Assembly: GCF_002884495.1 (NCBI RefSeq)
Contig: NZ_KZ614145.1
Location: forward strand, 1,936,423-2,000,422
Length of the DNA stretch: 64,000 nt
From: Rummeliibacillus pycnus
GTDB taxonomy: Bacteria; Bacillota; Bacilli; Bacillales_A; Planococcaceae
Direction: 5' to 3'
Positions 1 to 9,330 of this stretch are shown here, piece by piece. Made by a program: the position numbers and the translations under genes. Numbering within the stretch: the first letter of the stretch is position 1; every line of letters begins with the position of its first letter. Under the pieces are notes generated by a model. That model was not told the origin of the DNA and did no database searches. It saw only the letters and a program-made list of their open reading frames with translations.

Positions 1-215
1 TTAAGAGCTTCTAGTCCATTCATCTCGGGCATTTCTACATCCATCGTTACAACGTCTGGCTTAAGCATTTGAATTTTTCTTATTGCATCTTTACCATTAC
101 GAGCTGTCCCGATCACTTTAATATATGGATGCTCCACAAAGAAATCTGAAATCATTTTTCTCATAAATGCTGAGTCATCAACTATTAATAATTTTTTGGG
201 CTGGGTAATAGACAA
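1..215 (-). CDS. cheB: CheB chemotaxis methylesterase, N-terminal receiver part (cut by window edge)
   Basis: The visible part is the first ~71 codons of a response-regulator receiver domain: an LLIVDDSAFMR start with the acidic pair, then VVTMDVEMPEMNGLEAL around the phosphorylated Asp. In the family the missing C-terminal half removes methyl groups from chemoreceptors after phosphorylation by CheA. The start is read as TTG at 215-213, preceded by GGAAGTG at good spacing and directly abutting the flhG stop at 216. Its place after flhG matches B. subtilis, where cheB follows flhG (ylxH). A different receiver protein cannot be excluded because the catalytic domain lies outside the window. Confidence 0.85.
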   Translation of the reverse strand, partial: MSITQPKKLLIVDDSAFMRKMISDFFVEHPYIKVIGTARNGKDAIRKIQMLKPDVVTMDVEMPEMNGLEAL

Positions 216-1085
216 CTAATCACTTCCTTTCGAAAAAATACTTTTTAATTTAGAAATAAACTTATTTGATTGATCTGGAACTATTACTTCATTCATATTT
301 CCTTCTATAAATCTATTCGTTATTTCTCTCAATGTCTTCGTAATTGGAGCATTAGGATAAAGTATTGAAAAAGGTACTTGTCTTTTTACTGCTTGTCGAA
401 CAAGTTTATCTTCAGGTAGTACACCCAATAGCATTACTTCCTTTGCTAAGAAACGAAACATTGTTTGTTTTAGTCTATTTAATGTATCGGTACCTTCTTC
501 ATTACTTAAAACTCTATTACAAAGTAAATAGAAATTTTTCTCACGATCTTTGTAATGAATATATTTCATCATTGAATAGGCATCCATAATAGAAGTAGGT
601 TCTGTTGTTGAAACAACAATAATATCGTCTACAGCAACTAATAAATCAAGTGACCAATTTGTTGCCCCTGCTCCCATGTCAAATAATATATAATCATAGG
701 TTCTTTGCAGATTCTCAAAAGCAGTCAATAAACGCTCAAACATAAGATCTGACCATTCCAACAAGCCTGAAAGTCCTGTACCACCTGATATATATTGCAA
801 GTTATTAGGTCCCTCTAAAATTACATCCTCTAATGAAACATCACCTTGCAAATAATCCTTTAAACTATTTCTAGAACTTTTACCTAATAGAATGTGGATA
901 TTCCCCATTCCAATATCCATATCTACGATTATCACTTTTTTGCCTTTTTCAGCTAAAGTACTAGAAAAATTGGTTATAAAATTACTTTTTCCGACTCCAC
1001 CTTTACCACTAACCACAGCAATTGATTGTCCAACGCGCATACTTTGTTGCATTTTCAATCGTAATAATTCAGCTTGATCTCTCAT
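216..1085 (-). CDS. flhG: FlhG (YlxH) MinD-like ATPase controlling flagellar number and placement
   Basis: This is a 289-residue MinD/ParA-family ATPase. The deviant Walker A SGKGGVGKS sits at residues 26-34, and a MinD-type IIVDMDIGMGN segment follows. The N-terminus carries the DQAxxLRxxM motif (DQAELLRLKM), which in this family stimulates the GTPase FlhF. In B. subtilis it works with FlhF at the C-ring/export site to set the flagellation pattern. Its ATG overlaps the flhF stop by four bases (ATGA), implying translational coupling, and it abuts cheB. Length and motifs are normal. Confidence 0.96.
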   Translation of the reverse strand: MRDQAELLRLKMQQSMRVGQSIAVVSGKGGVGKSNFITNFSSTLAEKGKKVIIVDMDIGMGNIHILLGKSSRNSLKDYLQGDVSLEDVILEGPNNLQYISGGTGLSGLLEWSDLMFERLLTAFENLQRTYDYILFDMGAGATNWSLDLLVAVDDIIVVSTTEPTSIMDAYSMMKYIHYKDREKNFYLLCNRVLSNEEGTDTLNRLKQTMFRFLAKEVMLLGVLPEDKLVRQAVKRQVPFSILYPNAPITKTLREITNRFIEGNMNEVIVPDQSNKFISKLKSIFSKGSD

Positions 1086-2203
1086 CTTTTATCACCTTGA
1101 AAGAGCAATTCTATAACATTAGTTACAGATGCTTCTTCAATATCTTCTGGTACTTCTTGACCATTAGTATAGTAAGCAAGTCCCTTCTTATATTTAACCA
1201 TTAAATTGATCATTGAGCCAATGGTATTTGTTTCATCAGTCTTTGTAAATATTAATTTTTTCACAGGAAATGCTAAAAATTGTTCAATAATTGTTGCCAT
1301 ATCGCATTCTTTTGCTGTCATAGATAAAACTAAAAAATTTTCAACATTTTTTTCAACATCAATTAATTGTTGAAGATCTTTAATATATTTTGCTTCTTTA
1401 TAATTTCGTCCAGCGGTATCGATAAAAACTAAGTCTAACTGGTCAAATTTAATTAGAGCTTTTTCATAATCTTCTCTACTATAAACAATTTCCACCTGTG
1501 CTTGTAAAAGATTTGCATATGTTTTAAGTTGTTCAATTGCTGCAATCCTGTATGTATCTGTTGTGATAAAACCTATTTTCTTTTTATCTTGTAATACTGC
1601 TCTAGCAGCCATCTTTGCAATTGTTGTCGTTTTCCCAACACCAGTTGGTCCTAAAACATTAATATATTTTTTATGATATGAAATACCACCAAAAGGGAAA
1701 TCCTTCAGTAATTCTATGAAATGTTTTTTTGCAATCAATTCAAGTTCTTTTTGTGATAAATCATTTTTGCTATTTTTTATAACCGCAAAGAGCTCATCAC
1801 CTATTTGCGTGATGAGCTCAGAACTAATCTCTTGCTGCTCTAATCTTTCAATAATAGCTGATAGTATATCCGGATATTGAACGCTAACAGATTGACGTTG
1901 CATCGATTGCATCATTATTTTTAAATCTGCAAGTTCTTTTTTGATCTCTTCTGTTTGTTCTTCAGTAGGCTCTGATTCAATAAACATTGGTTGTTGTATC
2001 ATTTTAGAAGGAATAATTGTTTTTTTAGGTTCTATACGTTCAACTCCTGCTACTACTTCAAAGCTTTTCTTTTTGAACATACCTAAAAAACCTTTTGAAT
2101 ATACAACTCTAGAATTTGCTATTATTGCATCATCACCTAAATCAGCTTGTACTTTTTTCATCGCTGCAGTCATTGATGAAGCTATATATTTTTTCATTTT
2201 CAT
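1082..2203 (-). CDS. flhF: FlhF SRP-type GTPase for flagellar assembly
   Basis: This 373-residue protein has a basic N-terminal segment, a variable linker and a C-terminal SRP-type NG GTPase. The P-loop [13 protein letters not shown] lies near residue 185, DTAGR is the G3 motif and TKTDE the G4 motif. FlhF is the third SRP GTPase beside Ffh and FtsY, both also in this window, and directs early flagellar assembly at the membrane. The ATG at 2203 overlaps the flhA stop; an in-frame ATG two codons later (2197) is an equally possible start. It is followed by its activator FlhG. Confidence 0.96.
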   Translation of the reverse strand: MKMKKYIASSMTAAMKKVQADLGDDAIIANSRVVYSKGFLGMFKKKSFEVVAGVERIEPKKTIIPSKMIQQPMFIESEPTEEQTEEIKKELADLKIMMQSMQRQSVSVQYPDILSAIIERLEQQEISSELITQIGDELFAVIKNSKNDLSQKELELIAKKHFIELLKDFPFGGISYHKKYINVLGPTGVGKTTTIAKMAARAVLQDKKKIGFITTDTYRIAAIEQLKTYANLLQAQVEIVYSREDYEKALIKFDQLDLVFIDTAGRNYKEAKYIKDLQQLIDVEKNVENFLVLSMTAKECDMATIIEQFLAFPVKKLIFTKTDETNTIGSMINLMVKYKKGLAYYTNGQEVPEDIEEASVTNVIELLFQGDKR

Positions 2204-4233
2204 TCTACATTCACCACCCCAACACTTTGAATCTCAATTGATGATTCTAATTCATTATATGAAAGAATCGGAATTTGTGGGAAGTATCTTTCTGTTAATT
2301 GTCGTAAATACATACGTACTGCTGGAGAACATAATATGACAGGTGATTGTTCAAATATTGCAATACGTTCAACTTCTTTTGCAATTGATTCTAATATTGT
2401 TTGCGAATCTGTTGGATCCATTGCTAAATAGTTGCCATGATCTGTTTGTTGAATACTATCTGCAAGTATTTTTTCGACTTTTGCTGAAACAGTCAAAACT
2501 TTTAGCTCTGTTTGTCCACCGGCATATTGTGCCGTGATTTGACGTGCTAACGATTGTCGAACGTATTCATTTAAAACATCAACATCTGAAGTTAGTTTTG
2601 AATAATCTGCTAATGTTTCAAAAATAACAGGCAAATTACGTACTGATACATTTTCTGCTAACAATTTTGCTAATACTTTTTGAATTTCACCAATCGATAG
2701 TGGTGTAGGTGTTAACTCATCTACTAAGATTGGAGCAGTTTCTCTTAAATGATCGATTAATTGTTTTGTTTCTTGACGTCCTAATAATTCAGAAGCATTT
2801 GCTCTAATAATTTCAGTAAGGTGAGTTGAAACAACACTCGGTGGATCAACAACTGTATATCCTAACATTTCGGCTTCTTCTTTTACCTGTTCGGTAATCC
2901 ATTTTGCTGGTAAGCCGAAGGAGGGTTCAACTGTATCAATCCCTTCAATTGAATCATCATCCCCTGGACTCATTGCTAAATAGTGGTCTAACAATAATTC
3001 ACCACGAGCCAACTCATTTCCCTTTATCTTTATTCGATATTCATTTGGTTGAAGTTGAATGTTATCACGAATACGTACAACCGGTATCACAATTCCTAAT
3101 TCTAGAGCTAATTGACGACGAATCATAACCACTCGGTCAAGTAAATCTCCTCCTTGTGACGCATCAACTAATGGTATTAAACCATAACCAAATTCAAATT
3201 CAATTGGATCCACATTTAGTAAATTAACAACATTTTCCGGACTTTTCATATTATCTGTCGTTTCAACTTCTTCTATTTGCTCAAGTTCTTCTATGTCTTC
3301 TTTCTTAGAATGACTCAACCTATATGCAACAATTGCTAATATTGCTGCAATGGGAAGTGTATAAATAAATTTAATGGGTGTAACAAGTCCAAGAATAAAA
3401 ATGGTTCCTGCTGCTATGTAAATTAGTGTCGGATTCTTTAAAAGCTGCCCTGTTATATCTTTACTCAAATTACCATCAGATGCAGCACGTGTTACAACAA
3501 TACCTGTAGCTGTAGAGATCAGTAATGCTGGTATTTGTGATACAAGCCCATCACCAACAGTTAGCGTGGTAAATAAATGTACAGCGTCTGAAAATCCCAT
3601 ATCCATTTGAACAATCCCGATGATTAAACCTACGATTAAGTTGATTAATACAATAATAATCGCAGCAATCGCATCACCTTTTACGAATTTCGTAGCACCA
3701 TCCATTGAGCCATAAAAATCCGCTTCATTACTTACTTTATCGCGACGCCCTCTTGCTTCTGATTCAGATATTAATCCAGCATTTAAATCAGCATCTATTG
3801 CCATTTGTTTACCTGGCATAGCATCTAATGTGAAACGTGCAGCTACTTCTGATACACGTTCAGCCCCTTTAGTGATTACGATAAATTGGATAATAACTAA
3901 AATCACAAATACAACTAAACCAACTAGGACATTCCCCCCTACTACGAAGGTACCGAAAGTTTCAACGACATTTCCTGCATCTCCACCTGTTAATATTGCT
4001 CGAGTAGTTGAAACATTTAAGCCTAATCGGAACAAAGTTAATAATAATAAAAGGGATGGGAAAATCGAAAATTCTAATGCTTCTTTCATATTCATAGCTG
4101 TTAGCAATACAAGTAATGCTAGCGTAATATTAATGATAATTAAAAAGCTTAACAACCATGGTGGTAAAGGGATAATGAGCATTGCTACAATCATTATTAC
4201 TGCAGCTAATACCCCAATGTCACTAAATTTCAT
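2200..4233 (-). CDS. flhA: FlhA flagellar type III export apparatus membrane protein
   Basis: This 677-residue protein is full length for the FHIPEP family. The N-terminal half is strongly hydrophobic with about eight predicted membrane spans. The cytoplasmic loop has the family signature around NEADFYGSMDGATKFVKGD, and a soluble C-terminal domain follows from about residue 350. FlhA forms the nonameric export-gate ring that docks chaperone-substrate complexes and uses the proton-motive force. It lies between flhB and flhF in the standard order, 23 bases after flhB. Confidence 0.98.
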   Translation of the reverse strand: MKFSDIGVLAAVIMIVAMLIIPLPPWLLSFLIIINITLALLVLLTAMNMKEALEFSIFPSLLLLLTLFRLGLNVSTTRAILTGGDAGNVVETFGTFVVGGNVLVGLVVFVILVIIQFIVITKGAERVSEVAARFTLDAMPGKQMAIDADLNAGLISESEARGRRDKVSNEADFYGSMDGATKFVKGDAIAAIIIVLINLIVGLIIGIVQMDMGFSDAVHLFTTLTVGDGLVSQIPALLISTATGIVVTRAASDGNLSKDITGQLLKNPTLIYIAAGTIFILGLVTPIKFIYTLPIAAILAIVAYRLSHSKKEDIEELEQIEEVETTDNMKSPENVVNLLNVDPIEFEFGYGLIPLVDASQGGDLLDRVVMIRRQLALELGIVIPVVRIRDNIQLQPNEYRIKIKGNELARGELLLDHYLAMSPGDDDSIEGIDTVEPSFGLPAKWITEQVKEEAEMLGYTVVDPPSVVSTHLTEIIRANASELLGRQETKQLIDHLRETAPILVDELTPTPLSIGEIQKVLAKLLAENVSVRNLPVIFETLADYSKLTSDVDVLNEYVRQSLARQITAQYAGGQTELKVLTVSAKVEKILADSIQQTDHGNYLAMDPTDSQTILESIAKEVERIAIFEQSPVILCSPAVRMYLRQLTERYFPQIPILSYNELESSIEIQSVGVVNVE

Positions 4234-4256
4234 GTTTGTCCCTCCCGTTAAAAACT

Positions 4257-5342
4257 CTATATTTTACGTTTAATACGATATACATACGCTAATACCTCAG
4301 CTACAGCTTTGAAAAATTCATCTGGAATATGTTGTCCAATTTCAACCTGATCGTACATCGCACGAGCTAGTGGTCGATTTTCCACCATCACCACATCATT
4401 TTCTTTTGCAATTAATTTTATTTTCTGTGCGATGAAATCTGTGCCCTTTGCAACTACTTTAGGCGCATCCATTGTCTCTTCATCGTACTTTAATGCAATT
4501 GCGTAGTGAGTTGGGTTTGTGATAACTACGTCTGCCTGTGGTACCTCTTGCATCATACGACGCATAGCCATTTCACGTTGACGTTGTTTTATTTTAGATT
4601 TAATGAGGGGATCCCCCTCAGAATTTTTATATTCATCTTTAATATCCTGCTTGGACATTTTCAGGTTTTTTTCATAGTCAAATTTTTGATAGAAATAATC
4701 AAGTACTGCAATAAACAACAACACAATAGATGCTGCAATCCCCATTAAAACGGTTAGCTTAGAAATAGTGACCAAAGTAGCCCATGGAGATTTAAAAGAT
4801 AAACTTAATACATCATCAATATTCATCCATAAAATAGCTGTTGTAACTGCACCAATCAAAGAGATTTTCAATACAGATTTTAGCAATTCAATAATCGATC
4901 TGAGTGAAAAAATCCTCTTCATTCCTTTAATAGGATCTAATTTGGTTAAATCGAATTTTAAGGGTTCCGTTGTGAATAATAAACCGAATTGGAGAAAGTT
5001 TCCTAAAACACCTGCAACAACAGCAACTATCATTATTGGCAATAAAACTATTGCCGCTTCAGATAATACTTCTTTATAGACTTTTATCACAAGCTTAATA
5101 GACAATGAATCAACTAACATATATTTTGAGAAAGTTTGTTTAAAAAAAGACATGACACCTTCTCTGGCGGAAGTTGCTACTACGATTAGAGCTAAAAAGA
5201 CTGATAACATGACGATTGCACTTGTTATATCTTGACTTTTTAATACTTGACCTTTTTTACGAGAATCTTGACGTTTCTTAGGTGTTGCTTTTTCTGTTTT
5301 TTCACCAGCAAAGAATTGCAAGTCTAATTGAAGCAACAACAT
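4257..5342 (-). CDS. flhB: FlhB export apparatus substrate-specificity switch
   Basis: FlhB is an export-gate protein with four hydrophobic spans in the N-terminal two thirds and a cytoplasmic domain carrying the NPTH autocleavage motif (VITNPTHYAIALKY). Cleavage between Asn and Pro in this family allows the switch from rod/hook to filament substrates, triggered by FliK. I place the start at the ATG at 5342 (361 residues, close to the 360 of B. subtilis), behind GGTGG of the fliR end, rather than at the in-frame GTG at 5354. The segment after NPTH closely resembles the stand-alone protein at 32749-33045. Confidence 0.97.
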   Translation of the reverse strand: MLLLQLDLQFFAGEKTEKATPKKRQDSRKKGQVLKSQDITSAIVMLSVFLALIVVATSAREGVMSFFKQTFSKYMLVDSLSIKLVIKVYKEVLSEAAIVLLPIMIVAVVAGVLGNFLQFGLLFTTEPLKFDLTKLDPIKGMKRIFSLRSIIELLKSVLKISLIGAVTTAILWMNIDDVLSLSFKSPWATLVTISKLTVLMGIAASIVLLFIAVLDYFYQKFDYEKNLKMSKQDIKDEYKNSEGDPLIKSKIKQRQREMAMRRMMQEVPQADVVITNPTHYAIALKYDEETMDAPKVVAKGTDFIAQKIKLIAKENDVVMVENRPLARAMYDQVEIGQHIPDEFFKAVAEVLAYVYRIKRKI

Positions 5343-5343
5343 A

Positions 5344-6120
5344 CTATCCACCACCTATTAGAACCATGAAGTCCCGCATACTAATTATCATAAAATTAAA
5401 TAGTTTTTGCATAACAACAACCATAACACCCATCATAACGATTAATACAATAAAACTAACACCAATTTTAACTGGAAATCCTACAACAAATATATTTAAT
5501 TGCGGTACAGTACGAGCTGTAATACCAAGTGCAATATCTACTAAGAACAATGTTGCGACAATTGGTACGGACATTTGAAATGCAACACCAAAAAGTGAAC
5601 CAAAAGTTTTTAAAATAAACTGTGGTAAATCACTTGATCCAAATGCCGGCCACACACTATCCATTGGAATATATTTATAGCTATAAAATATCCCATCTAA
5701 AATTAAATGGTGTCCATTTGTCCCAAGTAATACAAAAAGAGCTATTGTGTTAAAAAATTGACCTAATAAAGGACTTTGAGCACCAGTTTGTGGATCGATG
5801 ACATTTGCAATAGCAAACCCCATCTGAAAATCAATAAAACCACCTGCTATTTGTATAGCAGACATGATCATATAAGCTATAAGACCTATTGATAGTCCAA
5901 CAACAGCCTCTTTTATTATTAATAATATGTATTCGCCATTAACATCAAATGGTTTTACATTCATCGTATAATACATCATCCATGACAATACAACAGCAAG
6001 TGTAATTCTTACTTTAGCTGGAATCGTTTTATAGGAGAAAAAAGGTACAGTCATAAAAAACGCTGAAATTCGTACAAGTATTAGAAGAAAGATGGTTGTG
6101 TTCGGAACTAATTCTTCCAT
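5344..6120 (-). CDS. fliR: FliR flagellar export gate protein
   Basis: This 258-residue, very hydrophobic integral membrane protein fits the FliR family in length and context. FliR assembles with FliP and FliQ into the helical export-gate core at the centre of the basal body. The sequence shows repeated membrane segments and ends in IGGG just before flhB. It follows fliQ with only four bases between them and lies inside the FliP-Q-R-FlhB-A block that is nearly invariant in flagellated bacteria. Confidence 0.97.
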   Translation of the reverse strand: MEELVPNTTIFLLILVRISAFFMTVPFFSYKTIPAKVRITLAVVLSWMMYYTMNVKPFDVNGEYILLIIKEAVVGLSIGLIAYMIMSAIQIAGGFIDFQMGFAIANVIDPQTGAQSPLLGQFFNTIALFVLLGTNGHHLILDGIFYSYKYIPMDSVWPAFGSSDLPQFILKTFGSLFGVAFQMSVPIVATLFLVDIALGITARTVPQLNIFVVGFPVKIGVSFIVLIVMMGVMVVVMQKLFNFMIISMRDFMVLIGGG

Positions 6121-6124
6121 ATTA

Positions 6125-6394
6125 TCACCCTATAAAACGACCTAAATTTTCAAATATATCTTTTGTATATGAAGTGATTTGAGTAAGCATCCAGGGACCA
6201 AAAAATATAATAGCAACGAGTACTGCTATAATTTTTGGAACAAAGGCAAGTGTTTGCTCTTGGATTTGTGTTGTTGCTTGAAAAATACTAACTAAAAGTC
6301 CTGTTACTAATGCAACAAGTAGCAATGGACCTGATGCAAGTAATATTACTTTAATCGCATCTTCTGCAACTTTAATGACTACTTCAGCTGTCAT
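6125..6394 (-). CDS. fliQ: FliQ flagellar export gate protein
   Basis: This 89-residue protein has two long hydrophobic helices (about residues 15-40 and 50-75), the usual FliQ layout. FliQ packs several copies around the FliP5-FliR1 core of the export gate. The internal TTQIQEQTLAFVPKI segment is typical of the family. It lies between fliP and fliR with short gaps, and the ATG at 6394 is preceded by AGGGGATG. Confidence 0.97.
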   Translation of the reverse strand: MTAEVVIKVAEDAIKVILLASGPLLLVALVTGLLVSIFQATTQIQEQTLAFVPKIIAVLVAIIFFGPWMLTQITSYTKDIFENLGRFIG

Positions 6395-6407
6395 AACTAT
6401 TCATCCC

Positions 6408-7076
6408 CTAAAAGCTTTCTAATAGTGATTTCACTACAAGATACCAACCATCTACTAGTACAAACAATAGAATTTTAAATGGTAGTGATATCATTACTGG
6501 TGGTAGCATCATCATCCCCATCGACATGAGAACGCTTGCCACAATCATGTCTATTACCAAGAACGGAATGAATATCATAAAGCCCATTTGAAAAGCTGTT
6601 TTTAACTCACTAATGGCAAAAGCAGGAACCATTGTTGTAAGTGGAATAGCTTCAATTGTCTTAGGACGTTCTTTTGCACCAGAATACTTTAGAAATAAAT
6701 CTAAGTCCTTTTGTCTTGTATTCTTACTCATGAACTCTTTGAATGGCTTACTAGCCTTTGAATAGGCTTCATCCAATGAAATTTTCTCATCAAAAAGCGG
6801 CTGTAAGGCATTTTTGTTTACATCTTGAAATGTCGGAGCCATGATGAAAAAAGTTAAAAACAGGGCTAAACCTACAAGAACTTGGTTTGGCGGCATTTGT
6901 TGTGTTGCCAATGCTGTTCGAACAAAGGATAGTACAATAACAATTCTTGTAAAACAAGTCATTAGTATCAAAATACTTGGTGCTAAAGATAATACTGTAA
7001 GCAATAACATCAATTTAACAGTTGATGATACATTAGTTGGATCGCTATTGGAGAAGTAATTGACAAATTCACTCAT
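6408..7076 (-). CDS. fliP: FliP flagellar export gate protein
   Basis: This 222-residue membrane protein begins with LMLLLTVLSLAPSILILMTCFTR-type sequence, characteristic of FliP. The conserved LATQQMPPNQVLVGLALFLTFF region follows. FliP is the main component of the export-gate pore. Unlike many proteobacterial FliPs there is no separate cleaved signal sequence and the protein is short, as in B. subtilis (221 residues). Its start overlaps the fliO stop by four bases, implying coupling. Confidence 0.97.
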   Translation of the reverse strand: MSEFVNYFSNSDPTNVSSTVKLMLLLTVLSLAPSILILMTCFTRIVIVLSFVRTALATQQMPPNQVLVGLALFLTFFIMAPTFQDVNKNALQPLFDEKISLDEAYSKASKPFKEFMSKNTRQKDLDLFLKYSGAKERPKTIEAIPLTTMVPAFAISELKTAFQMGFMIFIPFLVIDMIVASVLMSMGMMMLPPVMISLPFKILLFVLVDGWYLVVKSLLESF

Positions 7077-7744
7077 TTATTTTCCCTCTCCTTCTGCTTC
7101 CATTCTTCTAAATCTTTGTTGCGATTTTGTTGTATTTCTGACAATTGCTTTTGAAACGCGTCTTTAAAATTGTCTTGCGATGAGTCTTCTACTTTTTCCG
7201 AAGAACGACTTTTTAACTTTGAAAAAACTTCTGAAATATATGGAACTTGTGCTGAAAGTTCTTGTTTTTCATTGTATATACTTAACAAATTCTCTTTTTC
7301 TATTTTATCTGTTACTTCTTTCAAGATATGTACATTATCACCTACACCAACTAAATAAAGTGAGTCTCCAACTTTTAAAAGTTGAACCGATTTTTGCTGA
7401 CCAAGAGATATACCGCCAAGATTCTGCATTAACTGGTTTTGTTGATATTGGCTATTGTGGCGATTAATAAATTTTAAAATGCCATAAAGTAAGGCGATTA
7501 CAAAAATAAGCGATAATATCATTTTAATGTAATCCCACGCAGACAAGCCAACAGCTGTCGATTGGTCCTTACTCTCGACAGCTGATTTTGAATCATCCTT
7601 ACATGAATCAGGATTTTTCATACACTCATCTACAGAATCATTTGACGCTGCATAAACGATAAATGGTTGTTCAATCACTTGACTTGTTATGACTGAAAAA
7701 AGCGATACACACAACAGCAGTTTCAATAATGTTTTATAAAGCAT
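7073..7744 (-). CDS. fliO: FliO (FliZ) flagellar export assembly protein
   Basis: This 223-residue protein has an N-terminal signal-like hydrophobic segment (residues 5-33). A short extracytoplasmic stretch contains two Cys residues (DECMKNPDSCKDD), then comes a second membrane span near residues 70-90. A basic cytoplasmic domain with the FliO-type SLYLVGVGDNVHILKEV motif follows. FliO helps the FliP ring to assemble. The gene corresponds to B. subtilis fliZ by position between cheY and fliP. The low similarity expected for this family makes context the main support. Confidence 0.9.
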   Translation of the reverse strand: MLYKTLLKLLLCVSLFSVITSQVIEQPFIVYAASNDSVDECMKNPDSCKDDSKSAVESKDQSTAVGLSAWDYIKMILSLIFVIALLYGILKFINRHNSQYQQNQLMQNLGGISLGQQKSVQLLKVGDSLYLVGVGDNVHILKEVTDKIEKENLLSIYNEKQELSAQVPYISEVFSKLKSRSSEKVEDSSQDNFKDAFQKQLSEIQQNRNKDLEEWKQKERENK

Positions 7745-7749
7745 ATGAC

Positions 7750-8112
7750 CTAACCTAACGCTTTTTGTATTGCTTCAATTACTCTATCAGCTTGGAATGG
7801 TTTTACGATGAAATCTTTTGCACCAGCCTGAATTGCATCAATAACCATTGCTTGTTGCCCCATCGCTGAACACATAATAATAATGGCACCTGGATCTTTT
7901 TGCTTAATTTCTTTTAGTGCAGCAATACCATCCATTTCAGGCATTGTAATATCCATTGTAACTAAGTCTGGCTTTAACTCACTATATTTTTCAACAGCTT
8001 GCGCACCATCTCCAGCCTCTCCAACAACTTCAAATCCATTTTTTGTTAAAATATCTTTGATCATCATACGCATGAATGCTGCGTCGTCCACAATTAAAAT
8101 ACGTTTAGACAT
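7750..8112 (-). CDS. cheY: CheY chemotaxis response regulator
   Basis: This single-domain receiver has 120 residues from the ATG at 8112. Acidic residues D9 and D10, the phosphorylation site D54 (VTMDITMPEMDG), the switch Ser in MCSAMG and the C-terminal KPF lysine are all present. CheY-P binds FliM and FliY, encoded immediately upstream, and in B. subtilis promotes counter-clockwise rotation. An upstream in-frame ATG at 8127 lies before the Shine-Dalgarno itself (GGAGGAG, then seven bases, then ATG at 8112), so the shorter form is preferred. Confidence 0.97.
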   Translation of the reverse strand: MSKRILIVDDAAFMRMMIKDILTKNGFEVVGEAGDGAQAVEKYSELKPDLVTMDITMPEMDGIAALKEIKQKDPGAIIIMCSAMGQQAMVIDAIQAGAKDFIVKPFQADRVIEAIQKALG

Positions 8113-8133
8113 GTTTAACTCCTCCAATAATTA

Positions 8134-9330
8134 CTATCTTAAATTATTTAGTCGATCCGCTTTACTCAAGATATCTGTAATTCGCACACCAAAGTTTTCA
8201 TCAATGACAACTACTTCTCCTTTAGCAATGAGTCGGCTATTTACCAGAATATCTACCGGTTCACCAGCTAATTTATCCAACTCAATAATAGAACCACTTG
8301 CTAATTCTAAAATTTCTTTTACTGAACGTTTTGTACGACCTAATTCAACAGTAACTTGCAATGGTATATCAAGTAGCATATTTAGATTTCTAGCTTCTGA
8401 CTGTTTTAAATTAGTATTTTCAAAACTTGCAAATTGTGCTTGTTGAACATTTACAGGTTGTTGTGGTGCACGTTGTTGAATTGCATTATTTGATTGTTCA
8501 AACACTGGTTGAGCTGATTGTTGCATAGTTGTCACCGGTTCTTGTGGTGCCATCTGCGTTGACGAAACGTCTTGTCCAACTATTGGTTGTACTGGGCTTT
8601 CCTGTTGTACTTCTGCTGTAACCGCTACTTCTTCTTGCTCAGGATTCATCAATTGTTGCACTAAAGATTTACTAAATTCTAAAGGTAACAACTGCATAAT
8701 ATTTGAATCGATTAAATTACCAATCTTTAATCGGAATGATACTTTAACAAGCAATTCTTCTGATGGGATGTTTTCTGTTCCTTGATTTTGTGAAAAATTC
8801 ATCAAATCAATTGTAGGGGGTGAAATATCCACTTTCTTATTAAAGATTGTTGACATAGATGTAGCTGCAGATCCCATCATTTGATTCATAGCTTCTTGCA
8901 CAGCACTTAAATGGATTTCTCCTAAATCTTCTGCTGGGGCTTCTCCATCTCCACCTAACATTAAGTCGGCTATTATAGCTGCATCAGATTGTTTAATAAC
9001 AAGTAGATTCATACCCATTAATCCTATTGTATATTCTACTTGGATCGCCACATATGGGTGTGGGAATTCTTCTTCCAATTTATCCCGATTAATCATACTA
9101 ATCGTTGGAGTAGTGATTTCCACTTTTTGACCTAGCAATGCAGATAAAGCCGTTGCAGAACTTCCAAAAGAAATATTGCCAATTTCTCCAAGTGCATCTT
9201 GAGACATAGGATCTAAATAATCTTCTACATTATATTCTGTTTGAGAAGACGTTTCATCATTTTTTTCGATAGATTCGCCTCTTAATAGGGCTTCAATTTC
9301 TTCTTGTGATAACATATCATCACTCATCAT
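8134..9330 (-). CDS. fliY: FliY C-ring protein and CheY-P phosphatase
   Basis: This 398-residue protein has a CheY-P-binding N-terminal peptide (LSQEEIEALL) and CheC-type phosphatase repeats (about 30-225). A long Gln/Pro-rich linker (about 235-310) leads to a C-terminal SpoA/FliN domain (about 315-395). It forms the C-ring with FliM and FliG and dephosphorylates CheY-P near the motor. The architecture is the Gram-positive one that replaces the short FliN of enterics. The gene overlaps the fliM end by 11 bases. Two adjacent ATG codons follow AAAGGAGG, and either may start the protein. Confidence 0.96.
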   Translation of the reverse strand: MMSDDMLSQEEIEALLRGESIEKNDETSSQTEYNVEDYLDPMSQDALGEIGNISFGSSATALSALLGQKVEITTPTISMINRDKLEEEFPHPYVAIQVEYTIGLMGMNLLVIKQSDAAIIADLMLGGDGEAPAEDLGEIHLSAVQEAMNQMMGSAATSMSTIFNKKVDISPPTIDLMNFSQNQGTENIPSEELLVKVSFRLKIGNLIDSNIMQLLPLEFSKSLVQQLMNPEQEEVAVTAEVQQESPVQPIVGQDVSSTQMAPQEPVTTMQQSAQPVFEQSNNAIQQRAPQQPVNVQQAQFASFENTNLKQSEARNLNMLLDIPLQVTVELGRTKRSVKEILELASGSIIELDKLAGEPVDILVNSRLIAKGEVVVIDENFGVRITDILSKADRLNNLR